Positions 48,154-60,276 of a stretch of DNA of 64,000 nucleotides are shown in pieces (the first letter of the stretch is position 1; every line of letters begins with the position of its first letter). The translations under genes and the position numbers were made by a program. The stretch is from Elymus sibiricus (taxonomy: Eukaryota > Streptophyta > Magnoliopsida > Poales > Poaceae), in NCBI GenBank assembly GCA_039707655.1, contig CM077676.1, positions 82,051,895 through 82,115,894 of the forward strand, written 5' to 3'. The notes beneath the pieces are model-generated. The model was given only the letters and a program-made list of their open reading frames with translations, made no database searches and was not told the DNA's origin.

Positions 48154-49836
48154 CGTAACCCTCTCAACTTTTTAGCACATGCTATGTGGGTGAAATGATG
48201 ATACCATGCCAAGTTTCAACCTTTTCAGAGTTCATTTGTAGTGCTTTTCAATTTCAGGGTCATTTAGCTCAAAAAAAATCATTAAATGCATGAAAAATAG
48301 CAAATGAAGTTAGAAAGGGTTGAAATTTGAGGATGTGGCTTTGAATGGTGCATATTAAATGCACAAAAAGTCTGGAGTTGAAATAAGTTTTAAAAAAATG
48401 AAATGCCTTTGTAACAGATGAGTTTTCGTCCGAAACCTTGATACTTCGAAGGAGATGGTCCAGTTTGTACATGAAGTGCATCCAGTTTTTGCTGTAACCC
48501 TCTCAACTTTTTAGCACATGCTATGTGGGTGAAATGATGATACCATGCCAAGTTTCAACCTTTTCAGAGTTCATTTGTAGTGCTTTTCAATTTCAGGGTC
48601 ATTTAGCTCAGAAAAATCATTAAATGCATGAAAAATAGCAAATGAAGTTAGAAAGGGTTGAAATTTGAGGATTTGGCTTCGAATGGTGACTATTGAATGC
48701 ACAAAAATCTGGAGTTGAAATAAGTTTAAAAAAATGAAATGCCTTTGTAACAGATGAGTTTTCTTCCGAAACCTTGATACTTCGAAGGAGATGGTCCAGT
48801 TTGTACACGAAGTGCATCCAGTTTTTGCCGTAACCCTCTCAACTTTTTAGCACATGCTATGTGGGTGAAATGATGATACCATGCCAAGTTTCAACCTTTT
48901 CAGAGTTCATTTGTAGTGCTTTTCAATTTTAGGGTCATTTAGCTCAGAAATATCATTAAATGCATGAAAAATAGCAAATGAAGTTAGAAAGGGTTGAAAT
49001 TTGAGGATTTGGCTTCGAATGGTGACTATTTAATGCACAAAAATCTGGAGTTGAAATAAGTTTAAAAAAATGAAATGCCTTTGTACAAGATGAGTTTTCT
49101 TCCGAAACCTTGATACTTCGAAGGAGATGGTCCAGTTTGTACACGAAGTGCATCCAGTTTTTGCCGTAACCCTCTCAACGTTTTAGCACATGCTATGTGG
49201 GTGAAATGATGATACCACGCCAAGTTTCAACCTTTTTAGAGTTCATTTGCAGTGCTTTTCAATTTCAGGGTCATTTAGCTCAAAAAATCATTAAATGCAT
49301 GAAAAATACCAAATGAAGTTAGAAAGGGTTGAAATTTGAGGATTTGGCTTCGAATGGTGACTATTGAATGCACAAAAATCTGGAGTTGAAATAAGTTTTG
49401 AAAAAAATGAAATGCTTTTGTAATAGATGAGTTTTCGTCCAAAACCTTGATACTTCGAAGGAGATGGTCCAGTTTGTACACGAAGTGCATCCAGTTTTTG
49501 CCGTAACCCTCTGAACTTTTTAGCACATGCTATGTGGGTCAAATGATGATACCATGCCAAGTTTCAACCTTTTCAGAGTTTATTTGTAGTGCTTTTCAAT
49601 TTCAGGGTCATTTAGCTCAAAAAATCATTAAATGCATGAAAAATAGCAAATGAAGTTAGAAAGGGTTGAAATTTGAGGATGTGGGTTTGAATGGTGCATA
49701 TTCAATGCACAAAAAGTCTGGAGTTGAAATAAGTTTAAAAAATGAAATGCCTTTGTAACAGATGAGTTTTCGTCCGAAACCTTGATACTTCGAAGGAGAT
49801 GGTCCAGTTTGTACACGAAGTGCATCCAGTTTTTGC
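48154..49836. repeat. A-B-C-k-x block, copy 2 of the 6395-bp duplication
   Basis: Starts are 48154, 48493, 48829, 49165 and 49502. It matches 41759-43441 monomer by monomer. By eye there are roughly ten differences from 42098 onward, including TTGTACAAGATG near 49082, CAACGTTTTAGC near 49187, TAATAGATG near 49422 and CCAAAACC near 49439, mostly on this copy. Confidence 0.86.
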
Positions 49837-50846
49837 CGTAACCCTCTCAACTTTTTAGCACATGCTATGTGGGTGAAATGATGATACCATGCCAAGTTTC
49901 AACCTTTTCAGAGTTCATTGGCAGTGCTTTTCAATTTCAGGGTCATTTAGCGCAAAAAATCATTAAATGCATGAAAAATAGCAAATGAAGTTAGAAAGGA
50001 TTGAAATTTGAGGATGTGGCTTTGAATGGTGCATATTGAATGCACAAAAAGTCTGGAGTTGAAATAAGTTTAAAAAAAATGAAATGCTTTTGTAACAGAT
50101 GAGTTTTCGTCCGAAACCTTGATACTTCGAAGGAGATGGTCCAGTTTGTACACGAAGTGCATCCAGTTTTTGCCGTAACCCTCTCAACTTTTTAGCACAT
50201 GCTATGTGGGTGAAATGATGATACCATGCCAAGTTTCAACCTTTTCAGAGTTCATTTGTAGTGCTTTTCAATTTCAGGGTCATTTAGCTCAAAAAAATCA
50301 TTAAATGCATGAAAAATAGCAAATGAAGTTAGAAAGGGTTGAAATTTGAGGATGTGGCTTTGAATGGTGCATATTGAATGCACAAAAATTCTGGAGTTGA
50401 AATAAGTTTAAAAAAATGAAATGCCTTTGTAACAGATGAGTTTTCGTTCGAAACCATGATACTTCGTAGGAGATGGTCCAGTTTGTACACGAAGTGCATC
50501 CAGTTTTTGCCGTAACCCTCTCTACTTTTTATCACATGCTATGTGGGTGAAATGATGATACCATGCCAAGTTTCAACCTTTTCACAGTTTATTTGTAGTG
50601 CTTTTCAATTTCAGGGTCATTTAGCTCAAAAAATCATTAAATGCATGAAACATAGCAAATGAAGTTAGAAAGGGTTGAAATTTGAGGATGTGGCTTTGAA
50701 TGGTGCATATTGAATGCACAAAAAGTCTGGAGTTGAAATAAGTTTAAAAAAATGAAATGCCTTTGTAACAGATGAGTTTTCGTTCGAAACCTTGATACTT
50801 CGTAGGAGATGGTCCAGTTTGAAAACGAAGTGCATCCAGTTTTTGC
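49837..50846. repeat. h, a, and b-like monomers
   Basis: Starts are 49837 (h with AAAGGATTG), 50174 (a, with AAAATTCTGG and a private AAACCATGAT near 50451) and 50511 (b start CTCTCTAC, then GAAACATAGC and GTTTGAAAACGAAG). The 3' part of the last monomer, from about 50640, is where identity with the block at 60070 begins. Confidence 0.82.
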
Positions 50847-53199
50847 CGTAACCCTCTCAACTTTTTAGCACATGCTATGTGGGTGAAATGATGATACCAT
50901 GCCAAGTTTCAACCTTTTCAGATTTCATTTGTAGAGCTTTTCAATTTCAGGGTCATTTAGCTCAAAAAAATCATTAAATGCATGAAAAATAGCCAATGAA
51001 GTTAGAAAGGGTTGAAATTTGAGGATTTGGCTTTGAATGGTGCATATTAAATGCACAAAAAGTCTGGAGTTGAAATAAGTTTTGAAAAAAATGAAATGCT
51101 TTTGTAACAGATGAGTTTTCGTCCGAAACCTTGACACTTCGATGGAGATGGTCCAGTTTGTACACGAAGTGCATCCAGGTTTAGCCGTAACCCTCTCAAC
51201 TTTTTAGCACATGCTATGTGGGTGAAATGATGATACCATGCCAAGTTTCAACCTTTTCAGAGTTCATTTGTAGTGCTTTTCAATTTCAGGGTCATTTAGC
51301 TCAAAAAAAAATCATTAAATGCATGAAAAATAGCAAATGAAGTTAGAAAGGGTTGAAATTTGAGGATGTGGCTTTGAATGGTGCATATTAAATGCCCAAA
51401 AAGTCTGGAGTTGAAATAAGTTTAAAAAAATGAAATGCCTTTGTAACATATGAGTTTTCGTCCGAAACCTTGATACTTCGAAGGAGATGGTCCAGTTTGT
51501 ACACGAAGTGCATCCAGTTTTTGCCGTAAGCGTCTCAACTTTTTAGCACATGCTATGTGGGTGAAATGATGAAACCATGACAAGTTTCAACCTTTTCAGA
51601 GTTCATTTGCAGTGCTTTTCAATTTCAGGGTCATTTAGCTCAAAAAAATCATTAAATGCATGAAAAATAGCAAATGAAGTTAGAAAGGGTTGACATTTGA
51701 GGATGTGGCTTTGAATGGTGCATATTGAATGCACAAAAAGTCTGGAGTTGAAATAAGTTTAAAAAAAATGAAATGCCTTTGTAACAGATGAGTTTTCGTT
51801 TGAAACCTTGATACTTCGTAGGAGATGGTCCAGTTTGTACACGAAGTGCATCCGGTTTTTGCCGTAACCCTCTCAACTTTTTATCACATGCTATGTGGGT
51901 GAAATGATGATACCATGCCAAGTTTCAACCTTTTCAGAGTTCATTTGTAGTGCTTTTCAATTTCAGTGTCATTTAGCTCAGAAAAATCATTAAATGCATG
52001 AAAAATAGCAAATGAAGTTAGAAAGGGTTGAAATTTGAGGATTTGGCTTCGAATGGTGACTATTTAATGCACAAAAATCTGGAATTGAAATAAGTTTAAA
52101 AAAATGAAATCCCTTTGTAACAGATGAGTTTTCTTCCGAAACCTTGATACTTCGAAGGAGATGGTCCAGTTTGTACACGAAGTGCATCCAGTTTTTGCCG
52201 TAACCCTCTCAACTTTTTAGCACATGCTATGTGGGTGAAATGATGATACCACGCCAAGTTTCAACCTTTTCAGAGTTCATTTGTAGTGCTCAGGGTCATT
52301 TAGCTCAAAAAATCATTAAATGCATGAAAAATAGCAAATGAAGTTAGAAAGGGTTGAAATTTGAGGATTTGGCTTTGAATGGTGCATATTAAATGCACAA
52401 AAAGTCTGGAGTTGAAATAAGTTAAAAAAAATGAAATGCCTTTCTAACAGATGAGTTTTCGTTCGAAACCTTGATACTTCGAAGGAGATGGTCCAGTTTG
52501 TACACGAAGTGCATCCAGTTTTTGCGGTAACCCTGTCAACTTTTTATCACATGCTATGAGGGTGAAATGATAATGCCATGCCAAGTTTCAACCTTTTCAG
52601 AGTTTATTTGTAGTGCTTTTCAATTTCAGGGTCATTTAGCTCAAAAAAATCATTAAATGCATGAAATATAGCAAATGAAGTTAGAAAGGGTTGAAATTTG
52701 AGGATGTGGGTTTGAATGGTGCATATTCAATGCACAAAAAGTCTGGAGTTGAAATAAGTTTAAAAAATGAAATGCCTTTTTAACAGATGAGTTTTCGTCC
52801 GAAACCTTGATACTTCGAAGGAGATGGTCCAGTTTGTACACGAAGTGCATCCAGTTTTTGCCGTAACCCTCTCAACTTTTTAGCACATGCTATGTGGGTG
52901 AAATGATGATACCATGCCAAGTTTCAACCTTTTCAGATTTCATTTGTAGAGCTTTTCAATTTCAGGGTCATTTAGCTCAAAAAAATCATTAAATGCATGA
53001 AAAATAGCAAATGAAGTTAGAAAGGGTTGAAATTTGAGGATTTGGCTTTCAATGGTGCATATTGAATGCACAAAAAGTCTGGAGTTGAAATAAGTTTAAA
53101 AAAAATGAAATGCTTTTGTAACAGATGAGTTTTCGTCCGAAACCTTGATACTTCGAAGGAGATGGTCCAGTTTGTACACGAAGTGCATCCAGTTTTAGC
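50847..53199. repeat. Seven-monomer module (k-l-j-B-deleted-x-d), copy 1
   Basis: Starts are 50847, 51186, 51525, 51863, 52199, 52526 and 52862. Rare markers include CAGATTTCATTTGTAGAGC, AGCCAATGAAG, CTTGACACTTCGATGG and CATCCAGGTTTAGCC in the first monomer, AAATGCCCAAAAAG and ACATATGAG in the second, GAAACCATGACAAG in the third, the 327-bp deletion at 52199 and TGATAATGCC in the sixth. The order resembles the old left end (1676-3352). The whole module recurs at 60277. Confidence 0.88.
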
Positions 53200-54547
53200 C
53201 GTAACCCTCTCAACTTTTTAGCACATGCTATGTGGGTGAAATGATGATACCATGCCAAGTTTCAACCTTTTCAGAGTTCATTTGTAGTGCTTTTCAATTT
53301 CAGGGTCATTTAGCTCAAAAAAAATCATTAAATGCATGAAAAATAGCAAATGAAGTTAGAAAGGGTTGAAATTTGAGGATGTGGCTTTGAATGGTGCATA
53401 TTAAATGCACAAAAAGTCTGGAGTTGAAATAAGTTTAAAAAAAATGAAATGCCTTTGTAACAGATGAGTTTTCGTCCGAAACCTTGATACTTCGAAGGAG
53501 ATGGTCCAGTTTGTACATGAAGTGCATCCAGTTTTTGCTGTAACCCTCTCAACTTTTTAGCACATGCTATGTGGGTGAAATGATGATACCATGCCAAGTT
53601 TCAACCTTTTCAGAGTTCATTTGTAGTGCTTTTCAATTTCAGGGTCATTTAGCTCAGAAAAATCATTAAATGCATGAAAAATAGCAAATGAAGTTAGAAA
53701 GGGTTGAAATTTGAGGATTTGGCTTCGAATGGTGACTATTGAATGCACAAAAATCTGGAGTTGAAATAAGTTTAAAAAAATGAAATGCCTTTGTAACAGA
53801 TGAGTTTTCTTCCGAAACCTTGATACTTCGAAGGAGATGGTCCAGTTTGTACACGAAGTGCATCCAGTTTTTGCCGTAACCCTCTCAACTTTTTAGCACA
53901 TGCTATGTGGGTGAAATGATGATACCATGCCAAGTTTCAACCTTTTCAGAGTTCATTTGTAGTGCTTTTCAATTTCAGGGTCATTTAGCTCAAAAAAATC
54001 ATTAAATGCATGAAAAATAGCAAATGAAGTTAGAAAGGGTTGAAATTTGAGGATTTGGCTTCGAATGGTGACTATTTAATGCACAAAAATCTGGAGTTGA
54101 AATAAGTTTAAAAAAATGAAATGCCTTTGTAACAGATGAGTTTTCTTCCGAAACCTTGATACTTCGAAGGAGATGGTCCAGTTTGTACACGAAGTGCATC
54201 CAGTTTTTGCCGTAACCCTCTCAACTTTTTAGCCCATGCTATGTGGGTGAAATGATGATACCACGCCAAGTTTCAACCTTTTCAGAGTTCATTGGCAGTG
54301 CTTTTCAATTTCAGGGTCATTTAGCGCAAAAATTCATTAAATGCATGAAAAATAGCAAATGAAGTTAGAAAGGATTGAAATTTGAGGATGTGGCTTTGAA
54401 TGGTGCATATTGAATGCACAAAAAGTCTGGAGTTGAAATAAGTTTAAAAAAAATGAAATGCTTTTGTAACAGATGAGTTTTCGTCCGAAACCTTGATACT
54501 TCGAAGGAGATGGTCCAGTTTGTACACGAAGTGCATCCAGTTTTAGC
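53200..54547. repeat. 1348-bp 4-mer HOR (A-B-C-D), copy 1
   Basis: Starts are 53200 (A), 53539 (B), 53875 (C) and 54211 (D). D is marked by TAGCCCATGC, ACCACGCC, TTCATTGGCAG, GCGCAAAAATTC, AAAGGATTG and GTTTTAGCC. This is the most homogeneous HOR in the window. Confidence 0.9.
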
Positions 54548-55895
54548 CGTAACCCTCTCAACTTTTTAGCACATGCTATGTGGGTGAAATGATGATACCA
54601 TGCCAAGTTTCAACCTTTTCAGAGTTCATTTGTAGTGCTTTTCAATTTCAGGGTCATTTAGCTCAAAAAAAATCATTAAATGCATGAAAAATAGCAAATG
54701 AAGTTAGAAAGGGTTGAAATTTGAGGATGTGGCTTTGAATGGTGCATATTAAATGCACAAAAAGTCTGGAGTTGAAATAAGTTTAAAAAAAATGAAATGC
54801 CTTTGTAACAGATGAGTTTTCGTCCGAAACCTTGATACTTCGAAGGAGATGGTCCAGTTTGTACATGAAGTGCATCCAGTTTTTGCTGTAACCCTCTCAA
54901 CTTTTTAGCACATGCTATGTGGGTGAAATGATGATACCATGCCAAGTTTCAACCTTTTCAGAGTTCATTTGTAGTGCTTTTCAATTTCAGGGTCATTTAG
55001 CTCAGAAAAATCATTAAATGCATGAAAAATAGCAAATGAAGTTAGAAAGGGTTGAAATTTGAGGATTTGGCTTCGAATGGTGACTATTGAATGCACAAAA
55101 ATCTGGAGTTGAAATAAGTTTAAAAAAATGAAATGCCTTTGTAACAGATGAGTTTTCTTCCGAAACCTTGATACTTCGAAGGAGATGGTCCAGTTTGTAC
55201 ACGAAGTGCATCCAGTTTTTGCCGTAACCCTCTCAACTTTTTAGCACATGCTATGTGGGTGAAATGATGATACCATGCCAAGTTTCAACCTTTTCAGAGT
55301 TCATTTGTAGTGCTTTTCAATTTCAGGGTCATTTAGCTCAAAAAAATCATTAAATGCATGAAAAATAGCAAATGAAGTTAGAAAGGGTTGAAATTTGAGG
55401 ATTTGGCTTCGAATGGTGACTATTTAATGCACAAAAATCTGGAGTTGAAATAAGTTTAAAAAAATGAAATGCCTTTGTAACAGATGAGTTTTCTTCCGAA
55501 ACCTTGATACTTCGAAGGAGATGGTCCAGTTTGTACACGAAGTGCATCCAGTTTTTGCCGTAACCCTCTCAACTTTTTAGCCCATGCTATGTGGGTGAAA
55601 TGATGATACCACGCCAAGTTTCAACCTTTTCAGAGTTCATTGGCAGTGCTTTTCAATTTCAGGGTCATTTAGCGCAAAAATTCATTAAATGCATGAAAAA
55701 TAGCAAATGAAGTTAGAAAGGATTGAAATTTGAGGATGTGGCTTTGAATGGTGCATATTGAATGCACAAAAAGTCTGGAGTTGAAATAAGTTTAAAAAAA
55801 ATGAAATGCTTTTGTAACAGATGAGTTTTCGTCCGAAACCTTGATACTTCGAAGGAGATGGTCCAGTTTGTACACGAAGTGCATCCAGTTTTAGC
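54548..55895. repeat. 1348-bp 4-mer HOR (A-B-C-D), copy 2
   Basis: Starts are 54548, 54887, 55223 and 55559. I saw no clear difference from copy 1 when reading the two in register. Confidence 0.9.
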
Positions 55896-57244
55896 CGTAA
55901 CCCTCTCAACTTTTTAGCACATGCTATGTGGGTGAAATGATGATACCATGCCAAGTTTCAACCTTTTCAGAGTTCATTTGTAGTGCTTTTCAATTTCAGG
56001 GTCATTTAGCTCAAAAAAAATCATTAAATGCATGAAAAATAGCAAATGAAGTTAGAAAGGGTTGAAATTTGAGGATGTGGCTTTGAATGGTGCATATTAA
56101 ATGCACAAAAAGTCTGGAGTTGAAATAAGTTTAAAAAAAATGAAATGCCTTTGTAACAGATGAGTTTTCGTCCGAAACCTTGATACTTCGAAGGAGATGG
56201 TCCAGTTTGTACATGAAGTGCATCCAGTTTTTGCTGTAACCCTCTCAACTTTTTAGCACATGCTATGTGGGTGAAATGATGATACCATGCCAAGTTTCAA
56301 CCTTTTCAGAGTTCATTTGTAGTGCTTTTCAATTTCAGGGTCATTTAGCTCAGAAAAATCATTAAATGCATGAAAAATAGCAAATGAAGTTAGAAAGGGT
56401 TGAAATTTGAGGATTTGGCTTCGAATGGTGACTATTGAATGCACAAAAATCTGGAGTTGAAATAAGTTTAAAAAAATGAAATGCCTTTGTAACAGATGAG
56501 TTTTCTTCCGAAACCTTGATACTTCGAAGGAGATGGTCCAGTTTGTACACGAAGTGCATCCAGTTTTTGCCGTAACCCTCTCAACTTTTTAGCACATGCT
56601 ATGTGGGTGAAATGATGATACCATGCCAAGTTTCAACCTTTTCAGAGTTCATTTGTAGTGCTTTTCAATTTCAGGGTCATTTAGCTCAAAAAAAATCATT
56701 AAATGCATGAAAAATAGCAAATGAAGTTAGAAAGGGTTGAAATTTGAGGATTTGGCTTCGAATGGTGACTATTTAATGCACAAAAATCTGGAGTTGAAAT
56801 AAGTTTAAAAAAATGAAATGCCTTTGTAACAGATGAGTTTTCTTCCGAAACCTTGATACTTCGAAGGAGATGGTCCAGTTTGTACACGAAGTGCATCCAG
56901 TTTTTGCCGTAACCCTCTCAACTTTTTAGCCCATGCTATGTGGGTGAAATGATGATACCACGCCAAGTTTCAACCTTTTCAGAGTTCATTGGCAGTGCTT
57001 TTCAATTTCAGGGTCATTTAGCGCAAAAATTCATTAAATGCATGAAAAATAGCAAATGAAGTTAGAAAGGATTGAAATTTGAGGATGTGGCTTTGAATGG
57101 TGCATATTGAATGCACAAAAAGTCTGGAGTTGAAATAAGTTTAAAAAAAATGAAATGCTTTTGTAACAGATGAGTTTTCGTCCGAAACCTTGATACTTCG
57201 AAGGAGATGGTCCAGTTTGTACACGAAGTGCATCCAGTTTTAGC
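55896..57244. repeat. 1349-bp 4-mer HOR (A-B-C-D), copy 3
   Basis: Starts are 55896, 56235, 56571 and 56908. One extra A in the first tract of C (near 56692) accounts for the one-base length difference. Confidence 0.9.
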
Positions 57245-58592
57245 CGTAACCCTCTCAACTTTTTAGCACATGCTATGTGGGTGAAATGATGATACCATGC
57301 CAAGTTTCAACCTTTTCAGAGTTCATTTGTAGTGCTTTTCAATTTCAGGGTCATTTAGCTCAAAAAAAATCATTAAATGCATGAAAAATAGCAAATGAAG
57401 TTAGGAAGGGTTGAAATTTGAGGATGTGGCTTTGAATGGTGCATATTAAATGCACAAAAAGTCTGGAGTTGAAATAAGTTTAAAAAAAATGAAATGCCTT
57501 TGTAACAGATGAGTTTTCGTCCGAAACCTTGATACTTCGAAGGAGATGGTCCAGTTTGTACATGAAGTGCATCCAGTTTTTGCTGTAACCCTCTCAACTT
57601 TTTAGCACATGCTATGTGGGTGAAATGATGATACCATGCCAAGTTTCAACCTTTTCAGAGTTCATTTGTAGTGCTTTTCAATTTCAGGGTCATTTAGCTC
57701 AGAAAAATCATTAAATGCATGAAAAATAGCAAATGAAGTTAGAAAGGGTTGAAATTTGAGGATTTGGCTTCGAATGGTGACTATTGAATGCACAAAAATC
57801 TGGAGTTGAAATAAGTTTAAAAAAATGAAATGCCTTTGTAACAGATGAGTTTTCTTCCGAAACCTTGATACTTCGAAGGAGATGGTCCAGTTTGTACACG
57901 AAGTGCATCCAGTTTTTGCCGTAACCCTCTCAACTTTTTAGCACATGCTATGTGGGTGAAATGATGATACCATGCCAAGTTTCAACCTTTTCAGAGTTCA
58001 TTTGTAGTGCTTTTCAATTTCAGGGTCATTTAGCTCAAAAAAATCATTAAATGCATGAAAAATAGCAAATGAAGTTAGAAAGGGTTGAAATTTGAGGATT
58101 TGGCTTCGAATGGTGACTATTTAATGCACAAAAATCTGGAGTTGAAATAAGTTTAAAAAAATGAAATGCCTTTGTAACAGATGAGTTTTCTTCCGAAACC
58201 TTGATACTTCGAAGGAGATGGTCCAGTTTGTACACGAAGTGCATCCAGTTTTTGCCGTAACCCTCTCAACTTTTTAGCCCATGCTATGTGGGTGAAATGA
58301 TGATACCACGCCAAGTTTCAACCTTTTCAGAGTTCATTGGCAGTGCTTTTCAATTTCAGGGTCATTTAGCGCAAAAATTCATTAAATGCATGAAAAATAG
58401 CAAATGAAGTTAGAAAGGATTGAAATTTGAGGATGTGGCTTTGAATGGTGCATATTGAATGCACAAAAAGTCTGGAGTTGAAATAAGTTTAAAAAAAATG
58501 AAATGCTTTTGTAACAGATGAGTTTTCGTCCGAAACCTTGATACTTCGAAGGAGATGGTCCAGTTTGTACACGAAGTGTATCCAGTTTTTGC
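57245..58592. repeat. 1348-bp 4-mer HOR (A-B-C-D), copy 4
   Basis: Starts are 57245, 57584, 57920 and 58256. Private changes are GTTAGGAAGGG near 57402 in A and, in D, GTGTATCC with TTTTTGCC instead of GTGCATCC with TTTTAGCC. The altered D end recurs at 59603-59939 and 63640-63976. Confidence 0.9.
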
Positions 58593-60276
58593 CGTAACCC
58601 TCTCAACTTTTTAGCACATGCTATGTGGGTGAAATGATGATACCATGCCAAGTTTCAACCTTTTCAGAGTTCATTTGTAGTGCTTTTCAATTTCAGGGTC
58701 ATTTAGCTCAAAAAAATCATTAAATGCATGAAAAATAGCAAATGAAGTTAGAAAGGGTTGAAATTTGAGGATGTGGCTTTGAATGGTGCATATTGAATGC
58801 ACAAAAATTCTGGAGTTGAAATAAGTTTAAAAAAATGAAATGCCTTTGTAACAGATGAGTTTTCGTCCGAAACCTTGATACTTCGAAGGAGATGGTCCAG
58901 TTTGTACACGAAGTGCATCCAGTTTTTGCCGTAACCCTCTCAACTTTTTAGCACATGCTATGTGGGTGAAATGATGATACCATGCCAAGTTTCAACCTTT
59001 TCAGAGTTCATTTGTAGTGCTTTTCAATTTCAGGGTCATTTAGCTCAAAAAAATCATTAAATGCATGAAAAATAGCAAATGAAGTTAGAAAGGGTTGAAA
59101 TTTGAGGATGTGGGTTTGAATGGTGCATATTCAATGCACAAAAAGTCTGGAGTTGAAATAAGTTTAAAAAATGAAATGCCTTTGTAACAGATGAGTTTTC
59201 GTCCGAAACCTTGATACTTCGAAGGAGATGGTCCAGTTTGTACACGAAGTGCATCCAGTTTTTGCCGTAACCCTCTCAACTTTTTAGCACATGCTATGTG
59301 GGTGAAATGATGATACCATGCCAAGTTTCAACCTTTTCAGAGTTCATTGGCAGTGCTTTTCAATTTCAGGGTCATTTAGCGCAAAAAATCATTAAATGCA
59401 TGAAAAATAGCAAATGAAGTTAGAAAGGGTTGAAATTTGAGGATGTGGCTTTGAATGGTGCATATTGAATGCACAAAAAGTCTGGAGTTGAAATAAGTTT
59501 AAAAAAAATGAAATGCTTTTGTAACAGATGAGTTTTCGTCCGAAACCTTGATACTTCGAAGGAGATGGTCCAGTTTGTACACGAAGTGCATCCAGTTTTT
59601 GCCGTAACCCTCTCAACTTTTTAGCACATGCTATGTGGGTGAAATGATGATACCATGCCAAGTTTCAACCTTTTCAGAGTTCATTTGTAGTGCTTTTCAA
59701 TTTCAGGGTCATTTAGCGCAAAAATTCATTAAATGCATGAAAAATAGCAAATGAAGTTAGAAAGGATTGAAATTTGAGGATGTGGCTTTGAATGGTGCAT
59801 ATTGAATGCACAAAAATTCTGGAGTTGAAATAAGTTTAAAAAAAATGAAATGCTTTTGTAACAGATGAGTTTTCGTCCGAAACCTTGATACTTCGAAGGA
59901 GATGGTCCAGTTTGTACACGAAGTGTATCCAGTTTTTGCCGTAACCCTCTCAACTTTTTAGCACATGCTATGTGGGTGAAATGATGATACCATGCCAAGT
60001 TTCAACCTTTTCAGAGTTCATTTGTAGTGCTTTTCAATTTCAGGGTCATTTAGCTCAAAAAAATCATTAAATGCATGAAACATAGCAAATGAAGTTAGAA
60101 AGGGTTGAAATTTGAGGATGTGGCTTTGAATGGTGCATATTGAATGCACAAAAAGTCTGGAGTTGAAATAAGTTTAAAAAAATGAAATGCCTTTGTAACA
60201 GATGAGTTTTCGTTCGAAACCTTGATACTTCGTAGGAGATGGTCCAGTTTGAAAACGAAGTGCATCCAGTTTTTGC
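58593..60276. repeat. Bridge of five monomers between HOR block and duplicated module
   Basis: Starts are 58593 (a''), 58930 (x-like with GTGGGTTTG and CATATTCAATGC), 59266 (h), 59603 (a D-like hybrid lacking TTGGCAG but with GCGCAAAAATTC, AAAGGATTG and GTGTATCC) and 59940 (ending with the same GAAACATAGC and GTTTGAAAACGAAG as 50511-50846). The first three recall the ~1345-bp 4-mer family. Confidence 0.82.
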
